A stretch of DNA of 64,000 nucleotides from Clostridium sardiniense (GCF_016907995.1 NZ_JAFBDA010000017.1:1-64000), one strand, 5' to 3'. Numbered from the stretch's first letter, positions 21,919-31,154 are shown. Numbers and translations are program-made. Notes: generated by a model from the letters alone, not told the origin.

Positions 21919-21982
21919 TTAAATTACCCTCCTAATCAATACACCTTGATTCTTTTTAGTGATTTATAATTATTATTTAAAT

Positions 21983-22765
21983 TTATTTATTTTGGAAGTT
22001 TTTTTCTCTTCTTTCCATGAAAGCAGTCATTCCTTCAACTTGGTCTTCTGTGCTAAAACATTTACCAAAATCTTCTGCTTCTATCATGATTGCTTCATCT
22101 ATATCAACTTGCATTCCTCTTCCTATTGCATCTTTACATAACTTAACAGCAATTGGTGCATTAGCCATAATCTTAGTTGCCATAGCTCTTGCCTCTTCTA
22201 TTAAGTTTTCTAGAGGAACTACTTTATTTACTAATCCAATTCTTAAAGCTTCATCAGCTTTAATTATGTCACATGTATAAATAAGTTCTTTTGCTTTTCC
22301 TTCTCCAACTATTCTTGCTAGTCTTTGAGTTCCACCAAATCCAGGAGTTATTCCAAGACCTGCTTCTGGTTGACCAAACTTAGCTTTTTCTGAAGCTATT
22401 CTTATATCACATGCCATTGAAAGCTCACATCCACCACCTAGCGCAAATCCTGAGATTGCAGCTATAACTGGCTTATCTAATTTTTCTAATCTTCTGAATA
22501 CTTTGTTTCCTAAAACTCCGAATTCTCTTCCTTGCTCTTCATTTAAATCTTTCATTTCTGAAATATCTGCTCCTGCAACAAAAGATTTTTCTCCTGCTCC
22601 AGTTAGGATAACGCATGTTATGTTATTGTCTTTTTCTAGATCAGTAACTACATTGTCAAGATCCTTTAAAGTTTCTGAGTTTAGAGCATTTAATGCCTTT
22701 GGTCTATTAATTGTTACGATAGCTAAATTTCCTTCTTTTTCAAGAAGCACATTTTTTAATTCCAT
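21983..22765 (-). CDS. crt: 3-hydroxybutyryl-CoA dehydratase (crotonase)
   Basis: The 260-residue enzyme dehydrates 3-hydroxybutyryl-CoA to crotonyl-CoA. The oxyanion-hole motif ISGFALGGGCELSMACD and the catalytic glutamates in the GQPEAGLGITPGFGG region are intact. It is the first gene of the operon, behind a GGGAGG site, and is preceded by a promoter and a Rex operator. Confidence 0.98.
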   Translation of the reverse strand: MELKNVLLEKEGNLAIVTINRPKALNALNSETLKDLDNVVTDLEKDNNITCVILTGAGEKSFVAGADISEMKDLNEEQGREFGVLGNKVFRRLEKLDKPVIAAISGFALGGGCELSMACDIRIASEKAKFGQPEAGLGITPGFGGTQRLARIVGEGKAKELIYTCDIIKADEALRIGLVNKVVPLENLIEEARAMATKIMANAPIAVKLCKDAIGRGMQVDIDEAIMIEAEDFGKCFSTEDQVEGMTAFMERREKNFQNK

Positions 22766-22838
22766 TAATAAAGCCCTCCCTTTATAATTACGTTATTTAT
22801 ATTTTCATAATTAAATTAAACTTCATGATACAAACGAT

Positions 22839-22866
22839 ATCCTATACCATCAATTTCATTTGTCAA
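22839..22866 (-). promoter_or_regulatory. Promoter of the butyryl-CoA operon
   Basis: TTGACA and TAGGAT are separated by 16 bases on the minus strand, about 75 bases before the crt start codon. Confidence 0.55.
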
Positions 22867-22897
22867 AACTTAATAAAATCATCAAGAAATTTGATGT

Positions 22898-22915
22898 TTG
22901 TTAATATTATAACAA
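22898..22915. promoter_or_regulatory. Rex operator upstream of crt
   Basis: TTGTTAATATTATAACAA matches the Rex consensus TTGTTAA-N4-TTAACAA with one mismatch. It lies 31 bases upstream of the -35 at 22861 and just downstream of the rex terminator. It may instead overlap a second upstream promoter, since a minus-strand TATAAT runs through it. Rex senses the NADH/NAD ratio, a sensible control for this operon. Confidence 0.75.
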
Positions 22916-22922
22916 ATGATGT

Positions 22923-22955
22923 TAAAAAATAATTGAAGCCTTTCAACTTCAATTA
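22923..22955 (-). terminator. rex terminator
   Basis: A 9-bp stem (22930-22938 with 22947-22955) is followed by T6 on the minus strand. It separates rex from the crt operon. Confidence 0.75.
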
Positions 22956-23035
22956 TAATTATAATACTTTGTTAAATTTTTTGCAATATAATTCTGTGAA
23001 TTGATGAAAAATTTTTAACAAAATCCTTTTATTTA

Positions 23036-23680
23036 CTATTTCATTTTGTCATTTTTATCATGCAGTAGGTATATTAATGTTAATAAACTCTCACTAAGAT
23101 GTACATTTTCTACAGTTACCTCATCTGGTACTGCAAGATCAACTGGCGCAAAATTCCATATTCCTTTCACACCACCATGGACTAAAGTATCACAAACTTT
23201 TTGTGCATTTATTCTAGGTACACATATAACACCTACATCTACACTATTATTACTTAAGAAGCTTTCTAAATTATCTATATCCTGTATTTCAACATCTCTT
23301 ATTCTCATTCCTAAAAGCTTAGGATTTGCATCGAATATAGCCTTTAGATTGAAGCTCATCTTCCCAAATCTAGTGTAATTAGCAATTGCCTGACCTATAT
23401 TACCAGCACCTATAATTATTGCATTATACTCTTTATCTAATCCAAGTATAGTGCTTATTTGATTTGTAAGTTCTCTTACATTATAGCCGTATCCTTGCTG
23501 CCCAAAATCACCAAAACAATTTAAGTCCTGACGTATTTGTGAAGCAGTGAAGCCTATCTTTTCTCCAAGTTCCTTTGAAGATATTCTATCAACGTCGTTA
23601 TTTAATAACTCATTTAAATATCTATGATATTTAGGCAATCTCTTGATAACAGCCATAGAAATATTTTTCTTTTTTTCCAT
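23036..23680 (-). CDS. rex: Redox-sensing transcriptional repressor Rex
   Basis: The 214-residue repressor has an N-terminal winged helix (RISSKELGEKIGFTASQIRQ) and a Rossmann NAD(H)-binding domain with IIGAGNIGQAIANY. It ends in a C-terminal helix that swaps between subunits. Rex releases DNA when NADH is high. It lies just upstream of the butyryl-CoA operon it probably controls. A terminator-ended RNA precedes it (23831-23963). Confidence 0.97.
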   Translation of the reverse strand: MEKKKNISMAVIKRLPKYHRYLNELLNNDVDRISSKELGEKIGFTASQIRQDLNCFGDFGQQGYGYNVRELTNQISTILGLDKEYNAIIIGAGNIGQAIANYTRFGKMSFNLKAIFDANPKLLGMRIRDVEIQDIDNLESFLSNNSVDVGVICVPRINAQKVCDTLVHGGVKGIWNFAPVDLAVPDEVTVENVHLSESLLTLIYLLHDKNDKMK

Positions 23681-23830
23681 ACTGTATTCTCCTTAATTAA
23701 TCTTTTTTTTAACAATGTTCATATATATTATTAACAACTTTTGTTTAAAAACTCTAAATCTAGAGTAAAATTTTTTAACTAACATTATTATATTATCATA
23801 AAAACAATAAAAATAATCTATTTTTCGTTA

Positions 23831-23963
23831 TAAAAAATAAAGTTTATATATAAGTATAGACTTATATATAAACTTTGCTTCAGATATAAAGTCTATATAT
23901 GACTTTATAACAGGATTAATCATCCTGTATGCTACCCATCTGTTCTGCCTGAAAGATTTACCG
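23831..23963 (-). ncRNA. Unidentified structured RNA upstream of rex
   Basis: Starting just after a consensus promoter, about 130 bases on the minus strand contain no ORF. They hold a short non-paired core (CAGGCAGAACAGATGGGTAGC in part), a hairpin ACAGGAT/ATCCTGT, a hairpin ATAAAGTC/GACTTTAT and a perfect 16-bp terminator (23839-23854 with 23861-23876, T-rich tail). CTTTCAG before the core can pair with CTGAAG before the terminator, which would close a three-way junction. I cannot assign it to a riboswitch class. It is either a leader regulating rex or a free small RNA. Confidence 0.6.
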
Positions 23964-23969
23964 TAGTAA

Positions 23970-23998
23970 ATTATACTTAGCTTTATACTCTTTGTCAA
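23970..23998 (-). promoter_or_regulatory. Consensus promoter for the RNA upstream of rex
   Basis: TTGACA and TATAAT are separated by exactly 17 bases: a perfect housekeeping promoter reading toward rex. The rest of the 23681-24077 gap holds no ORF. Confidence 0.85.
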
Positions 23999-24077
23999 TG
24001 GAATTACTTGTATTATAAGGCTTTCATAGGATATAATGATATTTATTTTAATATTTATAATAGCGAGGATTTAACTT

Positions 24078-24920
24078 ATGGAAATAATACAATATATACA
24101 AGGATTTGCAAATCCTTTTCTTGATTTCTTCTTTAGTACTATAACTCATGTTGGTGGTCCAGTAATCGGAATAACTTTTTCTGTTTTATTGTTTTGGTGT
24201 GTTAATAAACGTTTAGGCTATAAGTTTTTATATGCTATAATATTTTCATTTTCCCTTAATAATATTCTTAAAGGGTTCTTTAACTCACCTCGTCCAATAG
24301 GACAAGATGGTATACTAAGTAACGAAATTTCTACTGCAACCGGAAGTTCATTTCCTTCAGGTCACTCTCAGGCAAATGCAACTACCTTTGCTTTTATAAT
24401 GAATCAATATAGAAATATATATGTATGGATACTTGGCATCTTTATGCTTATTATGGTTCCTTTATCTAGACTATATTTAGGTGTTCATTGGCCAAAGGAT
24501 GTAATAGCTGGGACATTTATAGGAATACTATCTGTTTCTATATCAAATAAAATATTTAATTCATCCTTTGATAAATTAGCAAAATTAATGATTTATTCTT
24601 TAATACTTTTTATAGTTATAGGAATATTTGTTCCAAGCAACGATTTAAGTAAAGCACTTGGAGCATTTATAGGATTTATTGCTTCATTGATAATAGAAAG
24701 AAAATATATTAATTTTGATCCTAAAGGAAGCTTTATTAATCATTTGATAAAGTGTTTAATTGGAATAAGTGGCGCACTAATAATTTATCTTATATTCTCA
24801 AAGCTACTACCATCTGATTATTTTACAATACTAAAATACTTCTCAATAACAATGTGGGTTGTCTCCATCTCTCCATATATATTTGTTAAGTTTAAATTAT
24901 GTAATACAACGTCTATTTAA
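24078..24920 (+). CDS. PAP2-family membrane phosphatase
   Basis: The 280-residue polytopic membrane protein has all three PAP2 motifs: K-x6-R-P in KGFFNSPRPIG, SFPSGHSQ, and SRLYLGVHWPKD. Family members dephosphorylate undecaprenyl pyrophosphate or phosphatidic acid and related lipids; the substrate here is unknown. The C-terminal half has extra membrane helices beyond the catalytic core, as in clostridial homologues. It is a single gene ending at a bidirectional terminator. Confidence 0.92.
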   Translation: MEIIQYIQGFANPFLDFFFSTITHVGGPVIGITFSVLLFWCVNKRLGYKFLYAIIFSFSLNNILKGFFNSPRPIGQDGILSNEISTATGSSFPSGHSQANATTFAFIMNQYRNIYVWILGIFMLIMVPLSRLYLGVHWPKDVIAGTFIGILSVSISNKIFNSSFDKLAKLMIYSLILFIVIGIFVPSNDLSKALGAFIGFIASLIIERKYINFDPKGSFINHLIKCLIGISGALIIYLIFSKLLPSDYFTILKYFSITMWVVSISPYIFVKFKLCNTTSI

Positions 24921-24944
24921 TATAATCTTTTATATTATTAGGAA

Positions 24945-24979
24945 TAAAAAAAGGTCCCAATTACTTGGGATCTTTTTTA
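24945..24979. terminator. Bidirectional terminator between pap2 and cadA
   Basis: A 13-bp stem (24948-24960 with 24965-24977, one G-T pair) has A and T runs on either side, between two convergent genes. Confidence 0.85.
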
Positions 24980-25012
24980 TCTTAACAACTAATTCTATTA
25001 AGATATTATATT

Positions 25013-27226
25013 CTAGTTTTTAAGTGCTCTCATTGAATTTAAAACAGCAATTAAAGTAACTCCTACATCTGCAAATACTGCTTCCCACATATTTGCATCT
25101 CCTATAGTCGCTAGTATTAATACTAATACTTTTATTCCTAATGAGAATATTATATTTTGCCATAGTATCTTATTAGTTTTTCTGCCTATCTTAATAGCAT
25201 CTACTAATGCTGATGGCTCATCTTTCATTAATACAACATCTGCTGCTTCTATCGCTGCATCTGATCCTATTCCACCCATTGCAACACCAACATCTGCTCT
25301 TGCAAGTACTGGAGCATCATTTATACCATCTCCAACAAAAGCAAGCTTACCATTTCTTTCTTGGTTTAAAAGTTCTTCTACCTTTTCGACCTTATTATTT
25401 GGTAAAAGCTCTGAATAAATGTTGTCTATTCCAATTTCTTTGCCAACTGATTCTGCAACCTTTTTACTATCTCCAGTTAGCATTACTATATTTTTAACGC
25501 CAATCTCTTTTAATTCCCTAATTGCATCTTTTGTATCATTTTTGATTTGATCAGATATTATTATATTTCCTTTATATTCATTATCAACAGCTATATATAC
25601 TATAGTTCCAATATTATCTTCCTTAGTAACTTCTATATCGTTAGCTTTCATTAATTTTTCATTTCCTGCAAGTATTACATGTCCTAACGCTTTAGCTACA
25701 ACACCTTTTCCTGATATTTCTTCATTACTATCAATCACTATATCACTTAAATCTTTATTAGTTGACACTTTATATTCTTCAACTATTGATTTTGCGATTG
25801 GATGATTAGAATAACTTTCACAAATAGCTGCATATTTTAAAAGTTCACTTTTTGAAATATCTATATTATTTATCTTATTGACCTTAAATACACCCTTAGT
25901 TAGTGTTCCTGTTTTATCAAATACTACTGTGTCAATATCTTTTAAAGATTCTAAATAGTTTCCACCTTTAACTAATATACCTTTTTTAGATGCTCCTCCA
26001 ATTCCAGCAAATAATCCTAAAGGTACTGATACTACTAATGCACATGGACAAGAAACAACTAAGAAAATTAATGCTCTATATATCCATTCGCTAAAGTTAC
26101 CATCTCCTGTTACTAAAGGAGGTACTACTGCTAGTAATAATGCACATATTACTACAATTGGTGTGTAGTATCTTGCAAATTTAGTTATAAACTTTTCTGT
26201 TGAAGCTTTTTTGCTACTTGCATTTTGTACCAATTCTAAAATTCTAGCAACTGTTGAATTTTCAAACTCGCTTGTCACTTTAACCTTTATAGTACTAGTA
26301 CTATTTATGCATCCAGCAAGTATTTCATCTCCACTTGTCTTACTTACTGGCATAGACTCTCCAGTTAATGCTGATGAATCTATTGAAGTATTACCTGATA
26401 TTATCATTCCGTCTAGAGGTACTCTTTCACCTGGCTTTATTATGATTATATCATCTATTTTAACTTCCTCTGGTGAAACCTTAATCATTTTATTATCTTT
26501 TTCTAGATTTGCATATTCAGCCTTTATATCCATAAGTTCTGATATTGAATTTCTTGACCTATTAACTGCATAACCTTGGAATAATTCCCCTATTTCATAG
26601 AATAACATAACTGCTACCCCTTCTGGATATTGACCAATTGCTATAGCTCCAATAGTTGCTATACTCATAAGGAAGTTCTCATCAAATACTTTTCCCTTAA
26701 GGATATTTCTTAAAGCACTTAGAAGCACTTCTCCTCCAACAAAGAAGTATGAAATTATTAATATTATTGCATTCTCATTTAGTATCATTCCTACTATAAA
26801 TAGTATAATACCAACAATAAGTCTAATGTTTTCCTTTATAAAACCAATAAACTTACTATCATTAATTTGGTTATTTTCTTTAACTTTATTAGCATGTCCA
26901 TGTTCATGATGGTCATGCCCATCATGATTGTGCCCAGTACAAACTCCACCACTACAATGTGATTCGCTATTCTTTACAGGTTTTGATGCTAATGAATATT
27001 TTTCTACATCAACATCAGGTTCTAAATCCTTAACTACTTTAGTAACTTTATCGATCATATCTTTCTCATCAATGTTTGCATCATATTTAATTATTAAAAG
27101 TTTAAATGAAAAATTTAAAGTTACTTCTTCCGCCTCTGGAAATTTACTAACAATACTTTCAATCTTACCAGCACAATTAGCACAATCTAATCCATTTAAT
27201 GATAGTTTTAACTTCTTGCTTTCCAT
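25013..27226 (-). CDS. cadA: Zn/Cd/Pb-exporting P1B-type ATPase
   Basis: The 737-residue protein has an N-terminal heavy-metal-associated domain with GLDCANCAGK, a linker rich in histidine and cysteine (residues about 92-112), and the ion-pathway motif SCPCALVVS. The phosphorylation motif DKTGTL and hinge VGDGINDAPVLA are intact. The CPC motif with the His-rich linker fits ZntA/CadA-type divalent soft-metal export. It lies downstream of an ArsR/CadC-type repressor gene (15 bases), with which it forms an operon. Confidence 0.95.
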   Translation of the reverse strand: MESKKLKLSLNGLDCANCAGKIESIVSKFPEAEEVTLNFSFKLLIIKYDANIDEKDMIDKVTKVVKDLEPDVDVEKYSLASKPVKNSESHCSGGVCTGHNHDGHDHHEHGHANKVKENNQINDSKFIGFIKENIRLIVGIILFIVGMILNENAIILIISYFFVGGEVLLSALRNILKGKVFDENFLMSIATIGAIAIGQYPEGVAVMLFYEIGELFQGYAVNRSRNSISELMDIKAEYANLEKDNKMIKVSPEEVKIDDIIIIKPGERVPLDGMIISGNTSIDSSALTGESMPVSKTSGDEILAGCINSTSTIKVKVTSEFENSTVARILELVQNASSKKASTEKFITKFARYYTPIVVICALLLAVVPPLVTGDGNFSEWIYRALIFLVVSCPCALVVSVPLGLFAGIGGASKKGILVKGGNYLESLKDIDTVVFDKTGTLTKGVFKVNKINNIDISKSELLKYAAICESYSNHPIAKSIVEEYKVSTNKDLSDIVIDSNEEISGKGVVAKALGHVILAGNEKLMKANDIEVTKEDNIGTIVYIAVDNEYKGNIIISDQIKNDTKDAIRELKEIGVKNIVMLTGDSKKVAESVGKEIGIDNIYSELLPNNKVEKVEELLNQERNGKLAFVGDGINDAPVLARADVGVAMGGIGSDAAIEAADVVLMKDEPSALVDAIKIGRKTNKILWQNIIFSLGIKVLVLILATIGDANMWEAVFADVGVTLIAVLNSMRALKN

Positions 27227-27241
27227 AAAAATTTCCTCCTT

Positions 27242-27601
27242 TTATTCATTTACGTGATTTAATCCTTCATTAAATATTCTCATAATATGCTCATCATCTA
27301 ATGAGTAATAAACAACTTTCCCTTGTCTTCTAAACTTAACTAATCTTGCATTTTTTAATGTTCTTAATTGGTGAGATACTGCTGATTGAGTCATGTTTAG
27401 AAGAGCCGCTATATCACATACACACATTTCACTTTCATAAAGCGCACATATTATTTTTATTCTTGTTGTATCCCCGAATACTTTAAATAATTCTGCTAAA
27501 TCATATAAAGTTTCTTCTTTTGGTAATCTCTCTTTTGTATAATCAACTCTATCTTGATGTATTATATTACAATTACACTTATCTATTGAATTATTACTCA
27601 T
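27242..27601 (-). CDS. cadC: ArsR/SmtB-family metal-sensing repressor, CadC type
   Basis: The product is 119 residues from the ATG at 27601, which follows AAAGGAAG; the longer frame runs back through the operator. The winged helix has ESEMCVCDIAALLNMTQSAVSHQLRTL, in which the C-V-C pair matches the alpha3N metal site of CadC. An N-terminal C-N-C supplies further ligands, as in CadC. It should release DNA on binding Cd, Pb or Zn, inducing itself and cadA. Confidence 0.93.
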   Translation of the reverse strand: MSNNSIDKCNCNIIHQDRVDYTKERLPKEETLYDLAELFKVFGDTTRIKIICALYESEMCVCDIAALLNMTQSAVSHQLRTLKNARLVKFRRQGKVVYYSLDDEHIMRIFNEGLNHVNE

Positions 27602-27615
27602 AAAAATCTTCCTTT

Positions 27616-27637
27616 CATATGAATGATTGTTCATATG
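27616..27637. promoter_or_regulatory. CadC operator
   Basis: CATATGAA-N6-TTCATATG is a perfect inverted repeat lying between the -10 box (27641-27646) and the cadC start codon, where a repressor would block transcription. Confidence 0.75.
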
Positions 27638-27640
27638 TTC

Positions 27641-27669
27641 ATTATATGCTTTCTTACTAAAAAGGTCAA
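27641..27669 (-). promoter_or_regulatory. cadCA promoter
   Basis: TTGACC and TATAAT are separated by 17 bases, directly upstream of the CadC operator. Confidence 0.8.
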
Positions 27670-27679
27670 CATTAAAAAA

Positions 27680-27716
27680 TAAAAAAAGCATAAAATAGTA
27701 AAAACTATTTTATGCT
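27680..27716 (-). terminator. Terminator of the small membrane protein gene
   Basis: A perfect 13-bp stem (27687-27699 with 27704-27716) is followed by a T7 tract on the minus strand and overlaps the stop codon. Confidence 0.85.
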
Positions 27717-27895
27717 CATACACTTTCATGTTTTTTCAAATTTTCAATAATAAGACTTAGTGCTAACATAATTGCAGTTATGATGATTTGCCAAATTACC
27801 TTTTTTTCATTATTCACAAGCAAAGGAATGGTTATAAATAAAACTGCCCACACTAGAAGTAGTATATCATTCAGATACTTTGCTTCTAACTTCAT
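27716..27895 (-). CDS. Small two-helix membrane protein of unknown function
   Basis: The product is 59 residues from the ATG at 27895 (GGAGTG upstream). There are two hydrophobic helices, about residues 10-26 and 31-49, joined by N-N-E-K-K, and a charged tail. I do not recognise the family. It has its own terminator and stands between cadC and a Zn-dependent PLC-like gene. Confidence 0.65.
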   Translation of the reverse strand: MKLEAKYLNDILLLVWAVLFITIPLLVNNEKKVIWQIIITAIMLALSLIIENLKKHESV

Positions 27896-28068
27896 TACAT
27901 CACTCCACTCATCCTCCAAATATATTTAAATTATATCATAATTATATAATTTAAAATTGTGAATCGTTTTGCAATTTAACCCTCAATTTGACCTATTTTT
28001 TATATTTCATTCCTTATTACAAGTAAATTTTCAATATAACTAAATATTCTCTAGATATATTAAAACCC

Positions 28069-28647
28069 TTATATAGCCACTCTATTTTCTTTTTCATTTG
28101 CAACTATTGATTCAATAATCATATTAAAAACATTACTACATACATAGTAAGCAAAATTCAAATCATTTGTAAAGCCTTCTTCTAATTGATATAACTCTAA
28201 CGTCTTATCTATAAATTCTCTTACATTATCTATTTGCACCCTATTATTCTTTATAACATTTATCTTATAAGTTTTTGCAACTTTTGAAAGTTCTCTTTCA
28301 TAAAGAATATGAGGTTTTATTGCATTTTTAAATTCCCATCTTTGAAAATGAGGCAAGCAATAATAGTCAGTCAAGAAGTGACAGATAACCCCTAGTTCTC
28401 CACTAAACTTTCCTATACTACTTTCGTTATTTATCTCAGTTATAGAAAGAGATGATAATCTATCTATCATATCAACTATCATATCTATACTTTCTGTATA
28501 ATAATGCTTTTTAAATTTATATCTTGAAGCACAATCTGGCTTTATGTTTCCCCATATAAATCTTTTTCTATTTATTAAATGTGATCTATCTTCTCTAATA
28601 TTGTCTAATATATAATCAGCTATCATCATGTGAGTGTTCATCATCAT
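28069..28647 (-). CDS. Zinc-dependent phospholipase C-like protein, intracellular
   Basis: The 192-residue protein lacks a signal peptide. It follows the PF00882 pattern: NTHMMIADYI, then FIWGNIKPDC, HYYTES, and GVICHFLTDYYCLPH, with histidines and aspartates placed as in zinc-dependent PLC and S1/P1-nuclease folds. Such short cytosolic members are common in clostridia and of unknown substrate. It shares its fold with the secreted alpha-toxin-like PLC at 16735 but is not a close paralogue. Confidence 0.8.
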   Translation of the reverse strand: MMMNTHMMIADYILDNIREDRSHLINRKRFIWGNIKPDCASRYKFKKHYYTESIDMIVDMIDRLSSLSITEINNESSIGKFSGELGVICHFLTDYYCLPHFQRWEFKNAIKPHILYERELSKVAKTYKINVIKNNRVQIDNVREFIDKTLELYQLEEGFTNDLNFAYYVCSNVFNMIIESIVANEKENRVAI

Positions 28648-28758
28648 TTAAACATCACTTCCTTATCAAATTTAAACCTTAATTTCATCTTACTATAATC
28701 ATCATATAAAATATATGTTATACTTCTGGACAAGTTGCTAATTATTTCAGAAAAGGTT

Positions 28759-28876
28759 TTACTATTTCAATCTAAGGTAATTATTTCTTTAATTACTTTT
28801 ATTTTAAGATTACCTTAGTCCACTGTTTTATTGTACCACTTTTAAATGCTTTTATTACAAAAAATTGAAATAGTAA
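28759..28876. repeat. Nested inverted repeat in an intergenic region
   Basis: Outer arms TTACTATTTCAAT (28759-28771) and ATTGAAATAGTAA (28864-28876) are perfect 13-bp inverted repeats. Directly inside them lie inner 10-bp arms CTAAGGTAAT (28772-28781) and ATTACCTTAG (28809-28818). No ORF is present. It could be a MITE-like element or a structured RNA. It fills the 28648-29059 gap together with the terminator at 28960. Confidence 0.6.
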
Positions 28877-28959
28877 TCTAAAATTAATATATTTGAGCTA
28901 TATATATTAACAATATTTATATATACTTCTTAGAAATAATATCACTGGTAATTATATAC

Positions 28960-28997
28960 AAAAAATAAATGAAGGTATTTTTTATATACCTTCATTT
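28960..28997 (-). terminator. Terminator downstream of the VanY-like gene
   Basis: A 12-bp stem (28967-28978 with 28986-28997) is followed by a T-rich tract on the minus strand. Confidence 0.8.
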
Positions 28998-29059
28998 ACT
29001 CTGACTAATTCCTTGCCCCTTATGTTTATTGAGTTTAATCTTTATATAATTATATCTTC

Positions 29060-29800
29060 TTATTTTTTCATAAATTCCTCTAAAGTTAATCCTGTTTCCT
29101 GTATTTTTTTTGCAACATCTTTACCTACATATCTTATATGCCATGGTTCATACTTATAGCCTGTTATATTCTCTTTTCCTTTTGGATATCTAAGTATAAA
29201 ACCATAATCATGCATATTTTTCTGTAACCATATAAATGCATTAGTATTCTCAAAATTATCTGTTAACGTTGTATCTTCAGGAGATCCAACATCTATAGCT
29301 AAACCTGTTTGATGCTCACTATAACCTGGAACTGCAACATACCTTTTTGTATACTCTATTCCTTGACTTTTTACACTTTGATCAAATACATTCTTCTGAT
29401 ATTCATAAGTTCTATAAGCCGAAACTGGTATTAATTCAATTCCATCATTTTCTGCTGCTTTAAACATTTCTTGTAATTTTTCTGCTGCCTCTTTTTCCAT
29501 AAGTATCTTTTGATTTGTTTTAGTATTTACATTTACTAAGTTACCTGGTTTATACTCTGATTCTAATCCTTTCTCTTTATTTACAAGCAAAATTTGATTT
29601 TTATATACATTTGCCACAGTCTCAGTTTTTTCATCTTTTATACCTGACTCTATATATTTTTCATCAGATTTTATATTAGTATTAATCTTTTCTATACATA
29701 CAAAAAAGATTAATGGCAATATAATTGATATTAAAATAACTGTTGTAGTTCTATATTTTTTCCTATTTATTTTTCTTCTTTCTTTATTATAAAATTTCAT
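29060..29800 (-). CDS. D-alanyl-D-alanine carboxypeptidase, VanY/DacB family
   Basis: The 246-residue protein has a basic N-terminus and a membrane anchor at about residues 20-40, then an extracellular M15B zinc peptidase domain. The family motifs are present: SAYRTYEYQ, PGYSEHQTGLAIDVG with its zinc-binding histidine and aspartate, and EPWHIRYVG with the third ligand. It trims D-Ala from peptidoglycan stem peptides. Single gene; a link to vancomycin resistance is not supported because no vanHAX-type genes are near. Confidence 0.92.
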   Translation of the reverse strand: MKFYNKERRKINRKKYRTTTVILISIILPLIFFVCIEKINTNIKSDEKYIESGIKDEKTETVANVYKNQILLVNKEKGLESEYKPGNLVNVNTKTNQKILMEKEAAEKLQEMFKAAENDGIELIPVSAYRTYEYQKNVFDQSVKSQGIEYTKRYVAVPGYSEHQTGLAIDVGSPEDTTLTDNFENTNAFIWLQKNMHDYGFILRYPKGKENITGYKYEPWHIRYVGKDVAKKIQETGLTLEEFMKK

Positions 29801-29976
29801 ATTAAAGTTCTCCCTTCTATAACCTTAATGTAACTTAATAAGTTCTATTAGTTATAAACTTATCGCTTCAAAGTTGTAAGTTAATATAATACTTAAATAA
29901 CATATTATTAGTAAAGTTTTGTTTGTCTTATAAAAACTATAATTTGATATGTATATTTGAAAGTATATCCAGTTAT

Positions 29977-30018
29977 AAAAAAATTAAAGCAAGCCTAATT
30001 TAAAATTAAGCTTGCTTT
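29977..30018 (-). terminator. manC terminator
   Basis: A near-perfect 15-bp stem (29986-30000 with 30004-30018) is followed by a T7-containing tract on the minus strand. Confidence 0.85.
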
Positions 30019-30024
30019 TTATAA

Positions 30025-31092
30025 CTACAAATATTTTTTATAATCATTTGCTCTATCCAAATCATTTAATAAGTGCTTTATTTCCTGATCTTTATCTCTA
30101 TCCATTACAAGAAGTACATCTCCTGCATCTACTATTACTAGATCCTTAACGCCTAAGCCTATTATAAGATTTTTCCCTCCAAATACTGAACAGTTTTCAC
30201 ACTCTTCTAAATAAACATTTTTAGATACTGCATTACTTCTACTGGCATCTAAGAATCTACTAAGTGCATTAAAGCTTCCAATATCATCCCAGGAGAAATC
30301 GCATTTAATAACATACGCTTTTCTGGTTTTTTGCATTACTCCAAAATCTATAGATATTCCATCTATTAATTTATATTGTTCCTCTATTACTTTCTCTTCA
30401 TCATCTCCGCCTATATGCTTATATATCTCCATAAGTGGCTTGTGCATTAATGGAAGATATTTTTCAATTTCTCTTAGTATTACATCTGCTCTAAATACAA
30501 ACATGCCCGAATTCCATAAATAAGTCCCTTTATAAATGAAATCTTTTGCTACTTCAAGATTAGGTTTTTCAGTAAATCTTGCTACCCTATAAGCTGGTCT
30601 ATTTCCGCTAATCCTGTCGCCCATCTCAATATATCCATAACCAGTTTCTGGTCTTGTAGGATCTATCCCTAAGGTTACTATACATCTTCTCCTATTTGCC
30701 AATTCTACGGCTTGGGCCAGAGTTTCTATATATTCCTTTTCATTTTCTATATAGTGATCTGATGGTAGCACTATCATTACCGCATCTCTATCTTTCTTTA
30801 AAAGTCTAACTGCTGAAAGACCTATGCATGTTGCAGTTTCTTTGTTCATAGGTTCTGTAATAATATTATCCTTTTCGATATCACTAAGTTCTTCTTCTAT
30901 CTTTTCTCTATAATTTTGGTTTGTAACTACGTAGATGTTTTTCTTGTCTATTAAAGGAGCTATTCTGTCTACAGTATTTACTAAAAAACTTTTATCATTA
31001 ATGATTTTTAGAAATTGCTTAGGTTTTTCTGCTCTAGACAAAGGATACAATCTACTTCCTTTACCACCAGCTAAAATAAGCCCGTATATCAC
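30025..31092 (-). CDS. manC: Mannose-1-phosphate guanylyltransferase
   Basis: The 355-residue enzyme makes GDP-mannose from mannose-1-phosphate and GTP. The nucleotide-binding start LILAGGKGSRLYPLSRAEKPKQ, FTEKPNLEVA, and WNSGMFVF are typical. It lacks the C-terminal phosphomannose isomerase domain of bifunctional ManC/AlgA, so it is the short single-function form. The start is GTG with a weak ribosome site. No mannose or exopolysaccharide genes adjoin it. Confidence 0.92.
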   Translation of the reverse strand: MIYGLILAGGKGSRLYPLSRAEKPKQFLKIINDKSFLVNTVDRIAPLIDKKNIYVVTNQNYREKIEEELSDIEKDNIITEPMNKETATCIGLSAVRLLKKDRDAVMIVLPSDHYIENEKEYIETLAQAVELANRRRCIVTLGIDPTRPETGYGYIEMGDRISGNRPAYRVARFTEKPNLEVAKDFIYKGTYLWNSGMFVFRADVILREIEKYLPLMHKPLMEIYKHIGGDDEEKVIEEQYKLIDGISIDFGVMQKTRKAYVIKCDFSWDDIGSFNALSRFLDASRSNAVSKNVYLEECENCSVFGGKNLIIGLGVKDLVIVDAGDVLLVMDRDKDQEIKHLLNDLDRANDYKKYL

Positions 31093-31154
31093 ATCTTTTC
31101 AACTCCATGTAATACTTTAGTGTATTCTATGTTAATTTTTAGAACTTTGTGCAA

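Noticed and set aside
25207..25497. Plus-strand leucine-rich ORF opposite cadA
   Set aside because: It is an antisense shadow of the ATPase gene, with no ribosome site and repetitive composition.
29060..29800. Vancomycin-resistance gene vanY
   Set aside because: The M15B peptidase is a general cell-wall enzyme; no vanHAX or vanRS-type genes are near.
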